From UBA1181 sp045113275 (GTDB lineage: Bacteria; Bacteroidota; Bacteroidia; Bacteroidales; Paludibacteraceae): 41,077 bases of DNA. The stretch's first letter is position 1. Every line of letters begins with the position of its first letter. The stretch spans positions 1-41,077 of the forward strand of contig JBGUIU010000021.1 in the NCBI GenBank assembly GCA_045113275.1. The letters are read 5' to 3'. Both the position numbers and the translations under genes were made by a program. The notes under the pieces are model-generated. The model ran no database searches. It worked only from the letters and a program-made list of their open reading frames with translations, and was not told where the DNA came from. This document shows positions 6,609-15,751 of this stretch, in pieces.

Positions 6609-8684
6609 ATGAAACAAAACAAAATACGTATTAATAATATCAAAGGAGGGAAAGAGACTATACTGAAGTATATAATCGTCTCAGGCTTGTTTATTTTAGC
6701 GGGGTTTATTGTTTTTAAGTTTTATCCTAGTATCAATAAATTCCCTTATTCATTTGAGAAAGGGAGTCCGTGGAAATATAATGAGTTGACAGCTCCGTTT
6801 GCTTTTGAAATCAGGAAGTCTAGTGAAGATATTGCCAAAGAAGAGGAGGCTTTGTTAAGTGATTTCGAACCTATTTTTAATTACGATGAACAGGTGAAGC
6901 CGAAAAGTCGAGCCCTGTTACGTGAAAAATTTGGACAGACGGATGAGATAACGGTACAGTATTATAAATATCTGGATTCTCAATTGTCAACGATATATAA
7001 TATAGGAATTGTCTCAGGCAAGGTGTATGAGACTCAGTTGGCAAACAATGTGACCAAAATTCGTTTGGTGAGGGAGAATGTTTCTAAGTCGTATGTGTTT
7101 ACGAATCTTATGACGACTAAATCAGCATATGAAAAGATTATTAATGACGCGCCTTCGCATCTAGACCGGTCGATATTGCAGTCTTATAACATCAATAACT
7201 ACCTTAATGAGAATGTGATCTATGATGAGGAAAAAACGGATTGTCTGCGGAAAGAATTGTTGCGGACTGTCTCTTTGACGAAAGGACAGATACAGATGGG
7301 AGAGCGAATCATAGATAAAGGTGAGATAATAACAGACAAGCAATACGATATCTTAAATTCGTATAAACAGGAGATAGAAGAAAACAGTCATCAGAAAGAT
7401 ACCAATATGATTGCTTTAGGGCAGGGAATTATCATTGCATCGTCATTGTTGGTCTTTTTCCTTTATTTCTACTTGTTCCGCAGTAAGTTCTTAATCAAGA
7501 AGCGTGACAGTGCATTTATGCTTATGATGATTGCATTGTTTTGTGTTATAACCTCATGGGCTGTACAACATTCTATTTCAACCTATGTAATTCCTTATGC
7601 ACTTATTACTATCGTTGTCACGGCTTTCTTTGATACACGAACCGCCTTGTTTACCTATTTGACGACTGTATTGATTTGTTCGTTTATTGTACCGAATGAG
7701 TTTGAGTTTTTGTTTTTACAGGTAATTATTGGAATGATCTCTATCTGTACGTTAAAAACGATTTATCAACGTTCCCATCTGGTTCGTTCGGTATTGATAA
7801 TTGTGGTGAGTTATATCGTGTTGTATTTCGGATATGCATTGATCCATGAGCGAGAAATGGAGCAGATCCACCTTCATGTGTTATTGTATTTTGTGGTTAA
7901 TGGAGTGTTCCTTTTATTCGCCAATCCGTTAATTTATATTATAGAGAAAATATTTGGCTATACCTCAGATGCCACATTGGTTGAGTTGGCGAACACGAAT
8001 AATGATATATTCAGGAGGTTTTCGGAAGTGGCACAGGCAAGTTTTAATCACTCTATGCAGGTGTCGAACTTAGCAGAGGCGGCTGCCAAAGCAACGAACG
8101 CCAATCCTATGTTGGTTCGTACGGGAGCCCTTTATCATGACATAGGGAAAATGAATAATCCGACATTCTTTACGGAAAATCAGAATGGAGTGAATCCTCA
8201 TGTGGAATTAAATGATGAGATAAAAAGTGCTCAGATAATTATCCGTCATGTGATGGATGGGGTAGAGATCGCTCGTAAATATGGATTGCCGGAGAAAATA
8301 CAGGACTTCATCTGGACCCATCATGGAAAGGGGAAAGCCACGTATTTTTACAATACTTATAAGAATAAGTATCCCGATAAGGAGGTGGATGAATCATTGT
8401 TTACTTATCCTGGTCCTGCACCATTCACGAAAGAACAGACTATCTTGATGATGTGTGATGCAGTTGAAGCTGCGTCCCGAAGTTTATCGGAATATACAGA
8501 TAAAAGTATAAATGATTTGGTTGAAAAGATAATTACGAACCAGATGAATGAAGGATTGTACAATGATTCTCCTATTTCGATGAAACAAATTAATGTGATA
8601 AAAAGTGTTTTAAAGGAGAAATTGAAATCGCTTTATCACACGAGAATCGTCTATCCAGAATTAAACAAAGATAAGGAAGCGTGA
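6609..8684 (+). CDS. pgpH: PgpH-like 7TM-HD membrane phosphodiesterase (probably c-di-AMP)
   Basis: This 691-residue protein has three parts: one N-terminal membrane helix (about residues 20-38), then an extracytoplasmic 7TMR-HDED-type domain (about 45-255), then a cluster of seven helices (about 270-455) and a cytoplasmic HD domain. The HD signature H510-D511-I512-G513-K is clear, with an upstream NHSMQ and a downstream THHGKG supplying further metal ligands. This is the architecture of PgpH, which hydrolyses c-di-AMP to pApA and so affects osmolyte balance and cell-wall stress responses. The frame stays open upstream to a TTG at 6585, but that codon lies within the -7 box; the ATG at 6609 is preferred. 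The gene ends tail-to-tail with folC. Confidence 0.88.
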   Translation: MKQNKIRINNIKGGKETILKYIIVSGLFILAGFIVFKFYPSINKFPYSFEKGSPWKYNELTAPFAFEIRKSSEDIAKEEEALLSDFEPIFNYDEQVKPKSRALLREKFGQTDEITVQYYKYLDSQLSTIYNIGIVSGKVYETQLANNVTKIRLVRENVSKSYVFTNLMTTKSAYEKIINDAPSHLDRSILQSYNINNYLNENVIYDEEKTDCLRKELLRTVSLTKGQIQMGERIIDKGEIITDKQYDILNSYKQEIEENSHQKDTNMIALGQGIIIASSLLVFFLYFYLFRSKFLIKKRDSAFMLMMIALFCVITSWAVQHSISTYVIPYALITIVVTAFFDTRTALFTYLTTVLICSFIVPNEFEFLFLQVIIGMISICTLKTIYQRSHLVRSVLIIVVSYIVLYFGYALIHEREMEQIHLHVLLYFVVNGVFLLFANPLIYIIEKIFGYTSDATLVELANTNNDIFRRFSEVAQASFNHSMQVSNLAEAAAKATNANPMLVRTGALYHDIGKMNNPTFFTENQNGVNPHVELNDEIKSAQIIIRHVMDGVEIARKYGLPEKIQDFIWTHHGKGKATYFYNTYKNKYPDKEVDESLFTYPGPAPFTKEQTILMMCDAVEAASRSLSEYTDKSINDLVEKIITNQMNEGLYNDSPISMKQINVIKSVLKEKLKSLYHTRIVYPELNKDKEA

Positions 8685-8685
8685 G

Positions 8686-8708
8686 GAGATACTCAGTTAG
8701 AGTATCTC
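8686..8708. terminator. Convergent hairpin between pgpH and folC
   Basis: GAGATACTC (8686-8694) and GAGTATCTC (8700-8708) form a perfect nine-base stem with a five-base loop containing the folC stop codon. The two genes are 12 bases apart and converge, so one hairpin could serve both. There is no T run on either side, so intrinsic termination may be weak. Confidence 0.45.
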
Positions 8709-9977
8709 TGCAACCACGTATGTACTTCCTCCGATATAGATGATGTCATCTGTAGAGGCATCTTTCTTTGCGGCTTCTAATGCTTCTTGTACGGTATGAT
8801 AACAATTTCCGTGCAGTCCTTTTGTCTCAGCGATGGCTTGCAACTTATCCTCTTCCATGGCACGTTTGATGGAGGCCCTTGTGAAGTAATAAATAGCATC
8901 TTTAGGAAGTAGCTCTAACACATGAGATACATCTTTGTCTCCCACCATGCCAAAAACGATTCGTATCTTGTCGTGAGGAATGTTTTGCAATTGTTTTGCG
9001 ACATAGGTAATTCCCCCTACATTATGACCGGTATCACATACGGTATAAGGCTTTTTGTTTAGTATTTGCCATCGTCCAAGTAAATGCGTGTTTTTAATAA
9101 CATTTTGGAATCCCCTTTGCAGTTCCTCTTCTGACAAGAAAAACTTTTCGACAATACTGATTGTCTCGATGGCCATTCGACAAGTAGCCATATTTTTTAT
9201 TTGGTAATCTCCTAGTAGCGGAGTTGGCACTATGCTCTCGCCAATTTGGAATATCTGACAAGGCGTGCCATCGATCTCCTCTTCCTTTAATTTTTTAGTT
9301 TCTATCTGTTCGGCAAAACGGATCGGTGCATTTACTGCTTCCGCTTTCTTGCGGAATAGCTCTTTGATTTCACCTTGAGCCTCTCCAATGATAATAGGCG
9401 TATGCGCTTTGATGATGCCAGCTTTTTCTCTAGCAATATCCAGTTCTGTATCGCCTAAGATGTTCTGATGGTCGAGACTGATATTGGTGATGACACTGAC
9501 GATAGGTTGAATAATGTTGGTGCTGTCCAATCTGCCGCCTAATCCAACTTCAAGTACCGCATAATCCACGTTTTCTTCTCTGAAATAATCCATAGCCATG
9601 GCGAAAGTCACTTCAAAGAAGGACGGACATATTCGTTCAATAAAGGGCTGGTGTTTCTCTATGAAGTTTTTAACATATTCTTTGGTTATCATTTCTCCGT
9701 TGACACGAATTCTTTCACGGAAATCTTTCAGATGAGGAGAGGTGAAGAGTCCCACTTTATATCCATGTTCCTGAAGAAATGAAGCTATTGTGTGAGAGCA
9801 TGATCCTTTTCCGTTTGTTCCTCCAATATGAATGCTTTTGAATGAATGGTGTGGGTGATTCAGGTAGTCGTCTAGTGCTATCATACCATCCAATCCTTCC
9901 TTGTAACCAGACTTGCCTACCATCTGAAATAGAGGCATTCGGTTGTATATGTATTGTACGGTTTCTTCGTAATTCAT
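8697..9977 (-). CDS. folC: Bifunctional folylpolyglutamate synthase / dihydrofolate synthase
   Basis: With the start at 9977 the protein is 426 residues, the usual FolC length. It is a Mur-ligase-type enzyme. The ATP P-loop GGTNGKGSCSH follows the KSIHI strand, and SPHLKDFRERIRVNG and the LEVGLGGRLDSTN motif shape the folate and metal sites. The C-terminal glutamate-ligase domain holds the CDTGHNVGG motif. It adds glutamate to dihydropteroate and then extends polyglutamate tails on folates in the cytoplasm. The frame remains open to an ATG at 10019, but that would add a lysine/asparagine-rich 14-residue extension; family members start near MNYEET. It is the only gene on the minus strand here and is convergent with pgpH. 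metF, a folate enzyme, lies further downstream. Confidence 0.93.
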   Translation of the reverse strand: MNYEETVQYIYNRMPLFQMVGKSGYKEGLDGMIALDDYLNHPHHSFKSIHIGGTNGKGSCSHTIASFLQEHGYKVGLFTSPHLKDFRERIRVNGEMITKEYVKNFIEKHQPFIERICPSFFEVTFAMAMDYFREENVDYAVLEVGLGGRLDSTNIIQPIVSVITNISLDHQNILGDTELDIAREKAGIIKAHTPIIIGEAQGEIKELFRKKAEAVNAPIRFAEQIETKKLKEEEIDGTPCQIFQIGESIVPTPLLGDYQIKNMATCRMAIETISIVEKFFLSEEELQRGFQNVIKNTHLLGRWQILNKKPYTVCDTGHNVGGITYVAKQLQNIPHDKIRIVFGMVGDKDVSHVLELLPKDAIYYFTRASIKRAMEEDKLQAIAETKGLHGNCYHTVQEALEAAKKDASTDDIIYIGGSTYVVAEIL

Positions 9978-10107
9978 CATTTTTTTACATTTTTTAGCAT
10001 TATAATTTTTATTTTTCAATACAAAGAGCTAATTTTACAAAAACGAAAGTACAGAATTTATTTTTATCTACAAAAAGAAAATTAAATTCACTTTCGCCTT
10101 AAATTGA

Positions 10108-11463
10108 ATGATTAACACTAAAAACAGAGAGAGTATGGGCGCAAAGAAGAATTTCGTCTTGGATACAAATGTTATCCTTCACGATTATAAGTGTATCTAT
10201 AATTTTCAAGAAAATGATATTTATCTTCCTATCGTTGTATTGGAAGAACTGGATAAATTCAAAAAAGGAGCAGAGCAGATTAATTACAATGCACGTGAGT
10301 TTGTACGTGAGATAGATAATCTGAGTGTTGATTCAGACTTCTTTAAGAATGGTGCATCGTTGGGTGTTGGATTGGGTAATTTGTTTGTTGTGACCAATCC
10401 TGCTTATCCTGAAATCCTATCAAAAACGTTCTCCGAGAAGACCCCTGATCATCGTATTATGGCGGTTGCGTTGGATCTTCAGCAAAAAGATAAGAAGACA
10501 CGGACTATATTGGTGACAAAGGATGTTAATCTTCGTATGAAAGCTAAATCGATTGGTTTGGATGTAGAAGATTATATCAATGATAAAGTGACGAATGTTG
10601 ATATCTTTGACAAGGCGCAGGAGACTTACGAGGATGTAGATCCAGATTTGGTGGATCGTATATATTCCGAGTCGAATGGTGTTCCTTTCAATGATTGTAA
10701 CTTGCCATCATCTGTTGCACCTAATGAGTGTTTCATATTAAAGAGCTGCCGTTCTTCTGTTATGGCCAAATATGATGCATCTACTCAGATGGTGAAGAAG
10801 GTGAAGAAGGAGAAGGCTTATGGTATAGAAGGAAGAAATGCGGAACAAACCTTTGCATTAGATGTTTTGTTGAATCAAGACATTAAGTTGGTGGCTGTTA
10901 CCGGTAGAGCAGGTACAGGTAAGACCCTTTTGGCATTGGCAGCTGCTTTGCAGCAACATGAGACGTATAAGCAGATCTTATTAGCTCGACCTATCGTGGC
11001 TATGTCAAACAAGGATCTAGGATTCTTGCCTGGTGATGAGAAACAAAAAGTGGCGCCTTATATGCAGCCATTGTTTGATAATATTAATGTGATAAAGCAT
11101 CAGTTCTCTCCTAATAGTAAGGAGTTGAGGTTGCTTGATGACATGCAAAAGAATAATCAATTGGTAATCGAAGCTTTGGCATTTATTCGAGGACGTAGTT
11201 TGAGTGATACGTACTTGATAGTTGATGAAGCTCAGAATCTAACACCTCACGAGGTGAAAACAATCATAACTCGTGCGGGAGAGGGATGTAAGATTGTCTT
11301 TACGGGTGATGTTCAGCAGATTGATGCACCTTACCTGGATATGCAATCGAATGGTCTAGTTTATATGATCGATAAGATGAAAGGACAGGATTTGTTTGCT
11401 CATGTAAACTTAATAAAGGGAGAACGAAGCAAACTCTCAGAGCTGGCAAGCGTTCTTTTATAA
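10108..11463 (+). CDS. phoH: PhoH family ATPase with N-terminal PIN domain (PhoH2-like)
   Basis: This 451-residue protein joins a PIN-type ribonuclease domain (about residues 15-150; acidic LDTNVILHD near D19 and the later DHRIMAVAL segment) to a PhoH helicase-like ATPase. Walker A is GRAGTGKT at residues 266-273 and Walker B is VDEAQN at 372-377. The VFTGDVQQID motif is also present. PIN-PhoH proteins are thought to unwind and cut RNA in the cytoplasm, with links to stress and ribosome metabolism. An alternative start is ATG 10135 (MGAKKNF), directly before the PIN domain and behind an AGAGAG stretch; either is possible. The gene is divergent from folC. A hairpin follows the stop. Confidence 0.92.
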   Translation: MINTKNRESMGAKKNFVLDTNVILHDYKCIYNFQENDIYLPIVVLEELDKFKKGAEQINYNAREFVREIDNLSVDSDFFKNGASLGVGLGNLFVVTNPAYPEILSKTFSEKTPDHRIMAVALDLQQKDKKTRTILVTKDVNLRMKAKSIGLDVEDYINDKVTNVDIFDKAQETYEDVDPDLVDRIYSESNGVPFNDCNLPSSVAPNECFILKSCRSSVMAKYDASTQMVKKVKKEKAYGIEGRNAEQTFALDVLLNQDIKLVAVTGRAGTGKTLLALAAALQQHETYKQILLARPIVAMSNKDLGFLPGDEKQKVAPYMQPLFDNINVIKHQFSPNSKELRLLDDMQKNNQLVIEALAFIRGRSLSDTYLIVDEAQNLTPHEVKTIITRAGEGCKIVFTGDVQQIDAPYLDMQSNGLVYMIDKMKGQDLFAHVNLIKGERSKLSELASVLL

Positions 11464-11476
11464 TATAGGATGACAG

Positions 11477-11507
11477 TGAGGTTGATAATGATTTTATATC
11501 AACCTCA
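11477..11507 (+). terminator. Hairpin terminator after phoH
   Basis: TGAGGTTGATA (11477-11487) pairs perfectly with TATCAACCTCA (11497-11507) over a nine-base AT loop. The downstream T content is modest (TTTGCCTTTT), so this is a moderate terminator candidate. Confidence 0.6.
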
Positions 11508-11566
11508 TTTGCCTTTTCGCAACATACGGGGGATTTGAAAAAAGTAATAAAAAGAGTGGTTAGTAT

Positions 11567-14500
11567 ATGGTTTCTAGATATATAAAGAAAATAGTTGCGA
11601 TGTCACTTTTCATCATGTCATCGTTGTATGTTAATGCAGGTGTAATTATCTCGGAGGTAATGCCTTGTAATGTGTCATCCACATTGAATGACAGAAATAA
11701 TTATACCGGCTGGGTAGAGTTTTATAATGATGGCGATTCAAAGTTCAATTTGAATGGTAGTACCATCACCCAGACAACTAAGAAAGGAAAAGTTAAATGG
11801 GAGTGGACGATACAGCATGATTTGACTATCTCAGCTAATTCTTACGTTATCATCTTTTTCGATAAGATCCCTTCTGATCCGACTATGCCTCAGAAGAAAG
11901 GGCACTCATGTTATAAGGTAGATCCTGATGGCGGGTCTCTTATGTTGATGCTGCCGGATGGCAATTGTTCAATAATGGATTATCCGAAAATGTACCCTCA
12001 TTTATCGTATGGCGTGAAAGAGGGTACATTTGGTTATATGAATCCTTCTGCCAGAGGAAAAAACAACACCCCCTATCCTGATGTGACCAATTCCAGATGT
12101 GCTCCTCCGGTCTTCGGAGGAATGAATCCAGGAGTATATAATTCTGCTTCCGGAACAATTACGCTCTCATGCTCCAATAGCGATAGTATCATCTATACGA
12201 AGGATGGTTCTTTCCCTTCTCCAAAGAATGAGAATGCGTGTGTGTATAAGAACCCGATTGAGTTTGATAAGACGCGTGTGTTGCGTGCCAGAGCCTATTC
12301 GAAAGGTAAATTGCCAAGTGAAATTGTTACTGCTTCATATATATTGTATGGAGATGAGCGAAGCAGCTGTAGTGGATTAACACCTGCACCGGTTGTCTCT
12401 ATTGTGGCAAATGATGAATATTTTTATAGTGATACTATGGGAATATATGTCGTTGGTTCACGCGGAATAGAGGGTGAAAAATCGTGTGTGAAAGAACGCG
12501 CAAACTTTAATCAGGATTGGGATAGACCTGTCAATTTGGAGTATTTTGTAGATGGTAATCGTCTGATGTCACAAGAGGCAGATGTGGCAGTGATGGGTGG
12601 TTGTTCCCGTCAGGTAGATTATACTGTGAAATCATTGAAGATGTCCACAGGGAAAAAACAAGGAGCCGAGTTATTCTCCATAAATCCATTTAATGACAAG
12701 GAGAAACAAGGGAATGTATATAATAGTTTTCAGCTCCGTAATGGTGGAAATGCTTATCCTGAGGGAAAAATCAGAGTGAGAGATGGCTTTATGCAGAATA
12801 TTGCAAGAAGCATGGGAAATATAGATTATCAGGCATATCAACCTGTTGGATATTATCTGAATGGTAAGTATAAAGGCTTGATGGGCTTGAGAGAACGAAC
12901 CAATAAGAGCTATGTCTATTCCAACTATGGATATGAGGAGGATGAGATAGATGTTATCGAGATAACTCAAGATGGTATTGAAGCAACGACGGGTGACTTG
13001 ACGGCTTATAATCAGATGATTGATTTTGCCAAGAAAAACTATGACAAAGATTATTTCGTTGCAAGAATGAATGACTACTTGGATTTGGACGAATATTTAA
13101 ATTATATCATTTTCGAACAGTTTATCGTCAATACAGATTGGCCGGGTAATAATTATAAGATGTGGAGACATCGTGCGAATGGAAAGTTCCGTTGCATTCT
13201 GTTTGATACTGATTTCGGTTTCGGATTGTATGAAGATTGGGGCCCTAACTATTGTAACAAGAATCTGAATATGATAAAGTGGTGTATGGGAACGGGTAGT
13301 GAAGTGAACTGGGGTAATGGAAATCCAAGTACCAATCAGATCGATGATGCATATCGATGGAAAACCATCTTGTTCTATAGCTTGATGCAGAATGAAAAGT
13401 TCAAACAAATGTATTTGACGAAATCACTTATTCATTTAGCAAATTCTTTGAGCTACGATAATGTTGAGAGCAAGTGGAAATCGATTGTCAACATGGCACA
13501 AGGAGAATATTGTGCAAAATATAATGGTAGCAATTTGGCGAATGAAACGAGTATGTTGAATTTTGCTAAAGATAGAGTGGATGTCGTATATGAGCAATTG
13601 GCTGACTTATACGATTTGTCCACGACGAAGGTGAAATTGACTCTTTCTTGTGAGAATTCAAAAGCTGGATTTATATTGAATGGAGTAAATCTAGGGAAAA
13701 ATAGTTTTTCACTTAATTGTTTGAAGAACATGACGGTTGATTTAGGTGTGACACTTCCAGATGGATATAAAGTGAAGAAGTGGGTTGTGGGGGATACAAC
13801 ATACACGACATCAACGATTCAGCTAACGATGAAGAGTGCGACGGAAGTGGTATTGAAGATAGAGGAGGATTCGTATGATAAACCAGCTATCTTCATCAAC
13901 GAGGTTTGTTCGAAAAATACGATATTGAAAGATCCTGGCACAGACAGCAAACCCGATTGGATTGAGTTGTATAATGCAGGAAATGTAGATGTTGATATTG
14001 CAGGATATTATATCTCTGATGATCCAACGAATCCATTGAAGCATCAGATCGCAAGCGGTTATACGTCAAGTATAATTCCAGCGAAAGGATATGTGCTGTT
14101 ATGGGCTGATGATAAATCTAATTATGGTCCAATGCACCTCGGCTTTAAATTGTCTGATACGGAAGGAGAGACAATCGTATTGAGCAAGGTGGTGAGAGAT
14201 TCAATCATAAAGATAGATAAGATAGCCGTACCTTCTGTAGGTGAAAACAACTCATACGGAAGAACAAAAGACGGTCAGTCTTCATTCACTACTTTTGCTG
14301 TATGTAGTGATGGCTATAGTATGGAGGCGACGCCAGCAGCTAGCAATGGTGGCTTAAATTGCGATTCATTGGTGTTGGCAAACAATTTACAAATCACGCT
14401 ATACGACCAGTCTTATAAATACACTAGGTTCTTGGTAAATGGCGTGAAGACAAGAGTCAATCCAACTACATGTCAGGTTCGAAAAGATGCAGAGGTGGTT

Positions 14501-15412
14501 ATTGAACCATTGATTGATGATAAGAATTTTGTCTCATGGACGATTTCAAAGGCAGTTCCATATAGCTACGATTGGATGAATTCATCTACTTATTGGTGCT
14601 ATTTCTATGATAGTATTGCAGCACCAGAGAATTGGAATACTGTGGCGTTTGATGACTCTGCATGGAAAAAAGGGAAGGGCCGTTTTGGATATGATACATC
14701 AAACAAGAGAACATATGATGTCAAGTTGAATTTTGGCGACAGCACATCGAACAAGTATTTGACAGCTTATTTCCGTACAAAGTTTACGTATGATAAATCG
14801 TCGATGTTAGATTCAGCAAAAGTGACGATTGTCTTTGATGATGGAGCAGTGGTTTATTTGAACGGTAAGGAACTGATGCGTGAAAATATGCCTTCAGGTA
14901 GCGTTTCGTACTCGACAGAAACACCAAGTTACTTGGATGATGTAGTGTCAACATTTGTATTGAAAGCATCTGATTTCGTGGAGGGAGAAAATGTGTTGGC
15001 CGTTGAGGTGCATCAATACAATGGTCAGAGTTCGGATATGACATTCCTTGTTAACGCAGTTGGTTATGGTTCAACCAATAAGTTGACAGATAAGATTTTA
15101 AAATTGCATCCAGAGGAGAATCTGAAATTGACTTTAACATCACAAGGGTTGGTTGAGTTGACTGGTGCTACCACATGGTCGGATCCAATCTATGTCTCTC
15201 CAAATCCTGCGGAAGAATATGTGATGATCAACTCTAGAGTAGGTGAATTAATGGCTGTTACCTTAATGGATCAAGCCGGAAGAGAGTTGAAAAAGATATA
15301 CCCTCTCATGGATAATTGTGAATTGAATGTAAGTAATATACAACAAGGATGTTATATTCTTCGAATTGATACGAAGAATCAAAGTTATGTACAGAAGTTG
15401 ATGATTAAATAG
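11567..15412 (+). CDS. Secreted CotH-kinase / lamin-tail protein with T9SS sorting domain
   Basis: This is a 1281-residue modular cell-surface protein. A Sec signal peptide ends at VNA (residue 24). It is followed by a lamin-tail-like domain (about 24-160), a chitobiase/hexosaminidase C-terminal-like beta domain (about 176-258; YTKDGSFPS), and a CotH kinase domain (about 275-600). The CotH domain has the metal-binding DTDFGFG at D547-D549. After that come a beta repeat, a second lamin-tail domain (about 775-925; DWIELYNAG), a jelly-roll-like domain (about 1000-1170) and a T9SS type A sorting domain (about 1205-1281, starting YVSPNPAEEYV). CotH-family proteins include protein kinases of spore coats and secreted effectors. 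Here the enzyme would be exported by the Sec and type IX routes to the surface, perhaps to phosphorylate surface proteins. The gene appears monocistronic; no clear promoter was seen. Confidence 0.88.
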   Translation: MVSRYIKKIVAMSLFIMSSLYVNAGVIISEVMPCNVSSTLNDRNNYTGWVEFYNDGDSKFNLNGSTITQTTKKGKVKWEWTIQHDLTISANSYVIIFFDKIPSDPTMPQKKGHSCYKVDPDGGSLMLMLPDGNCSIMDYPKMYPHLSYGVKEGTFGYMNPSARGKNNTPYPDVTNSRCAPPVFGGMNPGVYNSASGTITLSCSNSDSIIYTKDGSFPSPKNENACVYKNPIEFDKTRVLRARAYSKGKLPSEIVTASYILYGDERSSCSGLTPAPVVSIVANDEYFYSDTMGIYVVGSRGIEGEKSCVKERANFNQDWDRPVNLEYFVDGNRLMSQEADVAVMGGCSRQVDYTVKSLKMSTGKKQGAELFSINPFNDKEKQGNVYNSFQLRNGGNAYPEGKIRVRDGFMQNIARSMGNIDYQAYQPVGYYLNGKYKGLMGLRERTNKSYVYSNYGYEEDEIDVIEITQDGIEATTGDLTAYNQMIDFAKKNYDKDYFVARMNDYLDLDEYLNYIIFEQFIVNTDWPGNNYKMWRHRANGKFRCILFDTDFGFGLYEDWGPNYCNKNLNMIKWCMGTGSEVNWGNGNPSTNQIDDAYRWKTILFYSLMQNEKFKQMYLTKSLIHLANSLSYDNVESKWKSIVNMAQGEYCAKYNGSNLANETSMLNFAKDRVDVVYEQLADLYDLSTTKVKLTLSCENSKAGFILNGVNLGKNSFSLNCLKNMTVDLGVTLPDGYKVKKWVVGDTTYTTSTIQLTMKSATEVVLKIEEDSYDKPAIFINEVCSKNTILKDPGTDSKPDWIELYNAGNVDVDIAGYYISDDPTNPLKHQIASGYTSSIIPAKGYVLLWADDKSNYGPMHLGFKLSDTEGETIVLSKVVRDSIIKIDKIAVPSVGENNSYGRTKDGQSSFTTFAVCSDGYSMEATPAASNGGLNCDSLVLANNLQITLYDQSYKYTRFLVNGVKTRVNPTTCQVRKDAEVVIEPLIDDKNFVSWTISKAVPYSYDWMNSSTYWCYFYDSIAAPENWNTVAFDDSAWKKGKGRFGYDTSNKRTYDVKLNFGDSTSNKYLTAYFRTKFTYDKSSMLDSAKVTIVFDDGAVVYLNGKELMRENMPSGSVSYSTETPSYLDDVVSTFVLKASDFVEGENVLAVEVHQYNGQSSDMTFLVNAVGYGSTNKLTDKILKLHPEENLKLTLTSQGLVELTGATTWSDPIYVSPNPAEEYVMINSRVGELMAVTLMDQAGRELKKIYPLMDNCELNVSNIQQGCYILRIDTKNQSYVQKLMIK

Positions 15413-15458
15413 TGTGTGAAGTTACGAGACTCTTCATGTAATATTTCTCATATAGGTG

Positions 15459-15481
15459 CCACGGGAGTTGTATTCCCGTGG
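15459..15481 (+). other. GC-rich hairpin without T run, downstream of the CotH gene
   Basis: CCACGGGA (15459-15466) and TCCCGTGG (15474-15481) form a perfect eight-base stem with a seven-base loop. It is the most GC-rich element in this AT-rich gap. It could stop or protect the CotH transcript, but no T tract follows. Confidence 0.45.
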
Positions 15482-15532
15482 TTCAACTAGATAGAAACAA
15501 TGAGAAATGTGTGAGAGATAAAAAATTATATG

Positions 15533-15540
15533 TATATTTG
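15533..15540 (+). promoter_or_regulatory. Bacteroidetes-type -7 box before the Cys-rich lipoprotein
   Basis: TATATTTG is a perfect TAnnTTTG element. A start point near 15547 places the first ATG of the transcript at 15563 and rules out the in-frame ATG at 15530, which lies upstream of this box. No clear -33 TTTG was found. Confidence 0.45.
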
Positions 15541-15562
15541 CATGAATTTTAGAAATTTAACA

Positions 15563-15745
15563 ATGAAAAAAATAATTTTCTTTTGTGCATATATGTTCTG
15601 TGTTATGAGCGGATGCACGACCTTAAATGATTGTGAGTGTAAAGTGGAAGGTTCATCCCAAACTACAGTTTTCGATCATTATGATTATGAAGGTTCTTGT
15701 TCTGATTTGGAAGATGACTCGTCCGTGAGTTGTAAGTCAAAATAA
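15563..15745 (+). CDS. Small cysteine-rich lipoprotein
   Basis: This is a 60-residue predicted lipoprotein: MKK start, hydrophobic stretch, lipobox VMSGC with the lipid-bearing Cys at residue 18. The mature part is only about 43 residues, acidic, and has four more Cys (residues 24, 26, 46 and 57) that could form two disulfides. I do not recognise a family. The frame is open back to ATG 15530, but a -7 promoter box covers 15533-15540, so the 15563 start is chosen. The next gene begins 6 bases after the stop and encodes a thioredoxin-type membrane protein. That suggests this lipoprotein is a substrate or partner of that redox protein. Confidence 0.65.
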   Translation: MKKIIFFCAYMFCVMSGCTTLNDCECKVEGSSQTTVFDHYDYEGSCSDLEDDSSVSCKSK

Positions 15746-15751
15746 GAGAAC

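Noticed and set aside
10089..10096. CACTTTCG upstream of phoH as a -7 promoter box
   Set aside because: Two mismatches to TAnnTTTG and no -33 partner; would also sit too close to the ATG at 10108.
10020..10105. Possible minus-strand promoter for folC (TAGCTCTTTG on the reverse strand)
   Set aside because: The TA and TTTG parts are four bases apart instead of two, and no -33 element is present.
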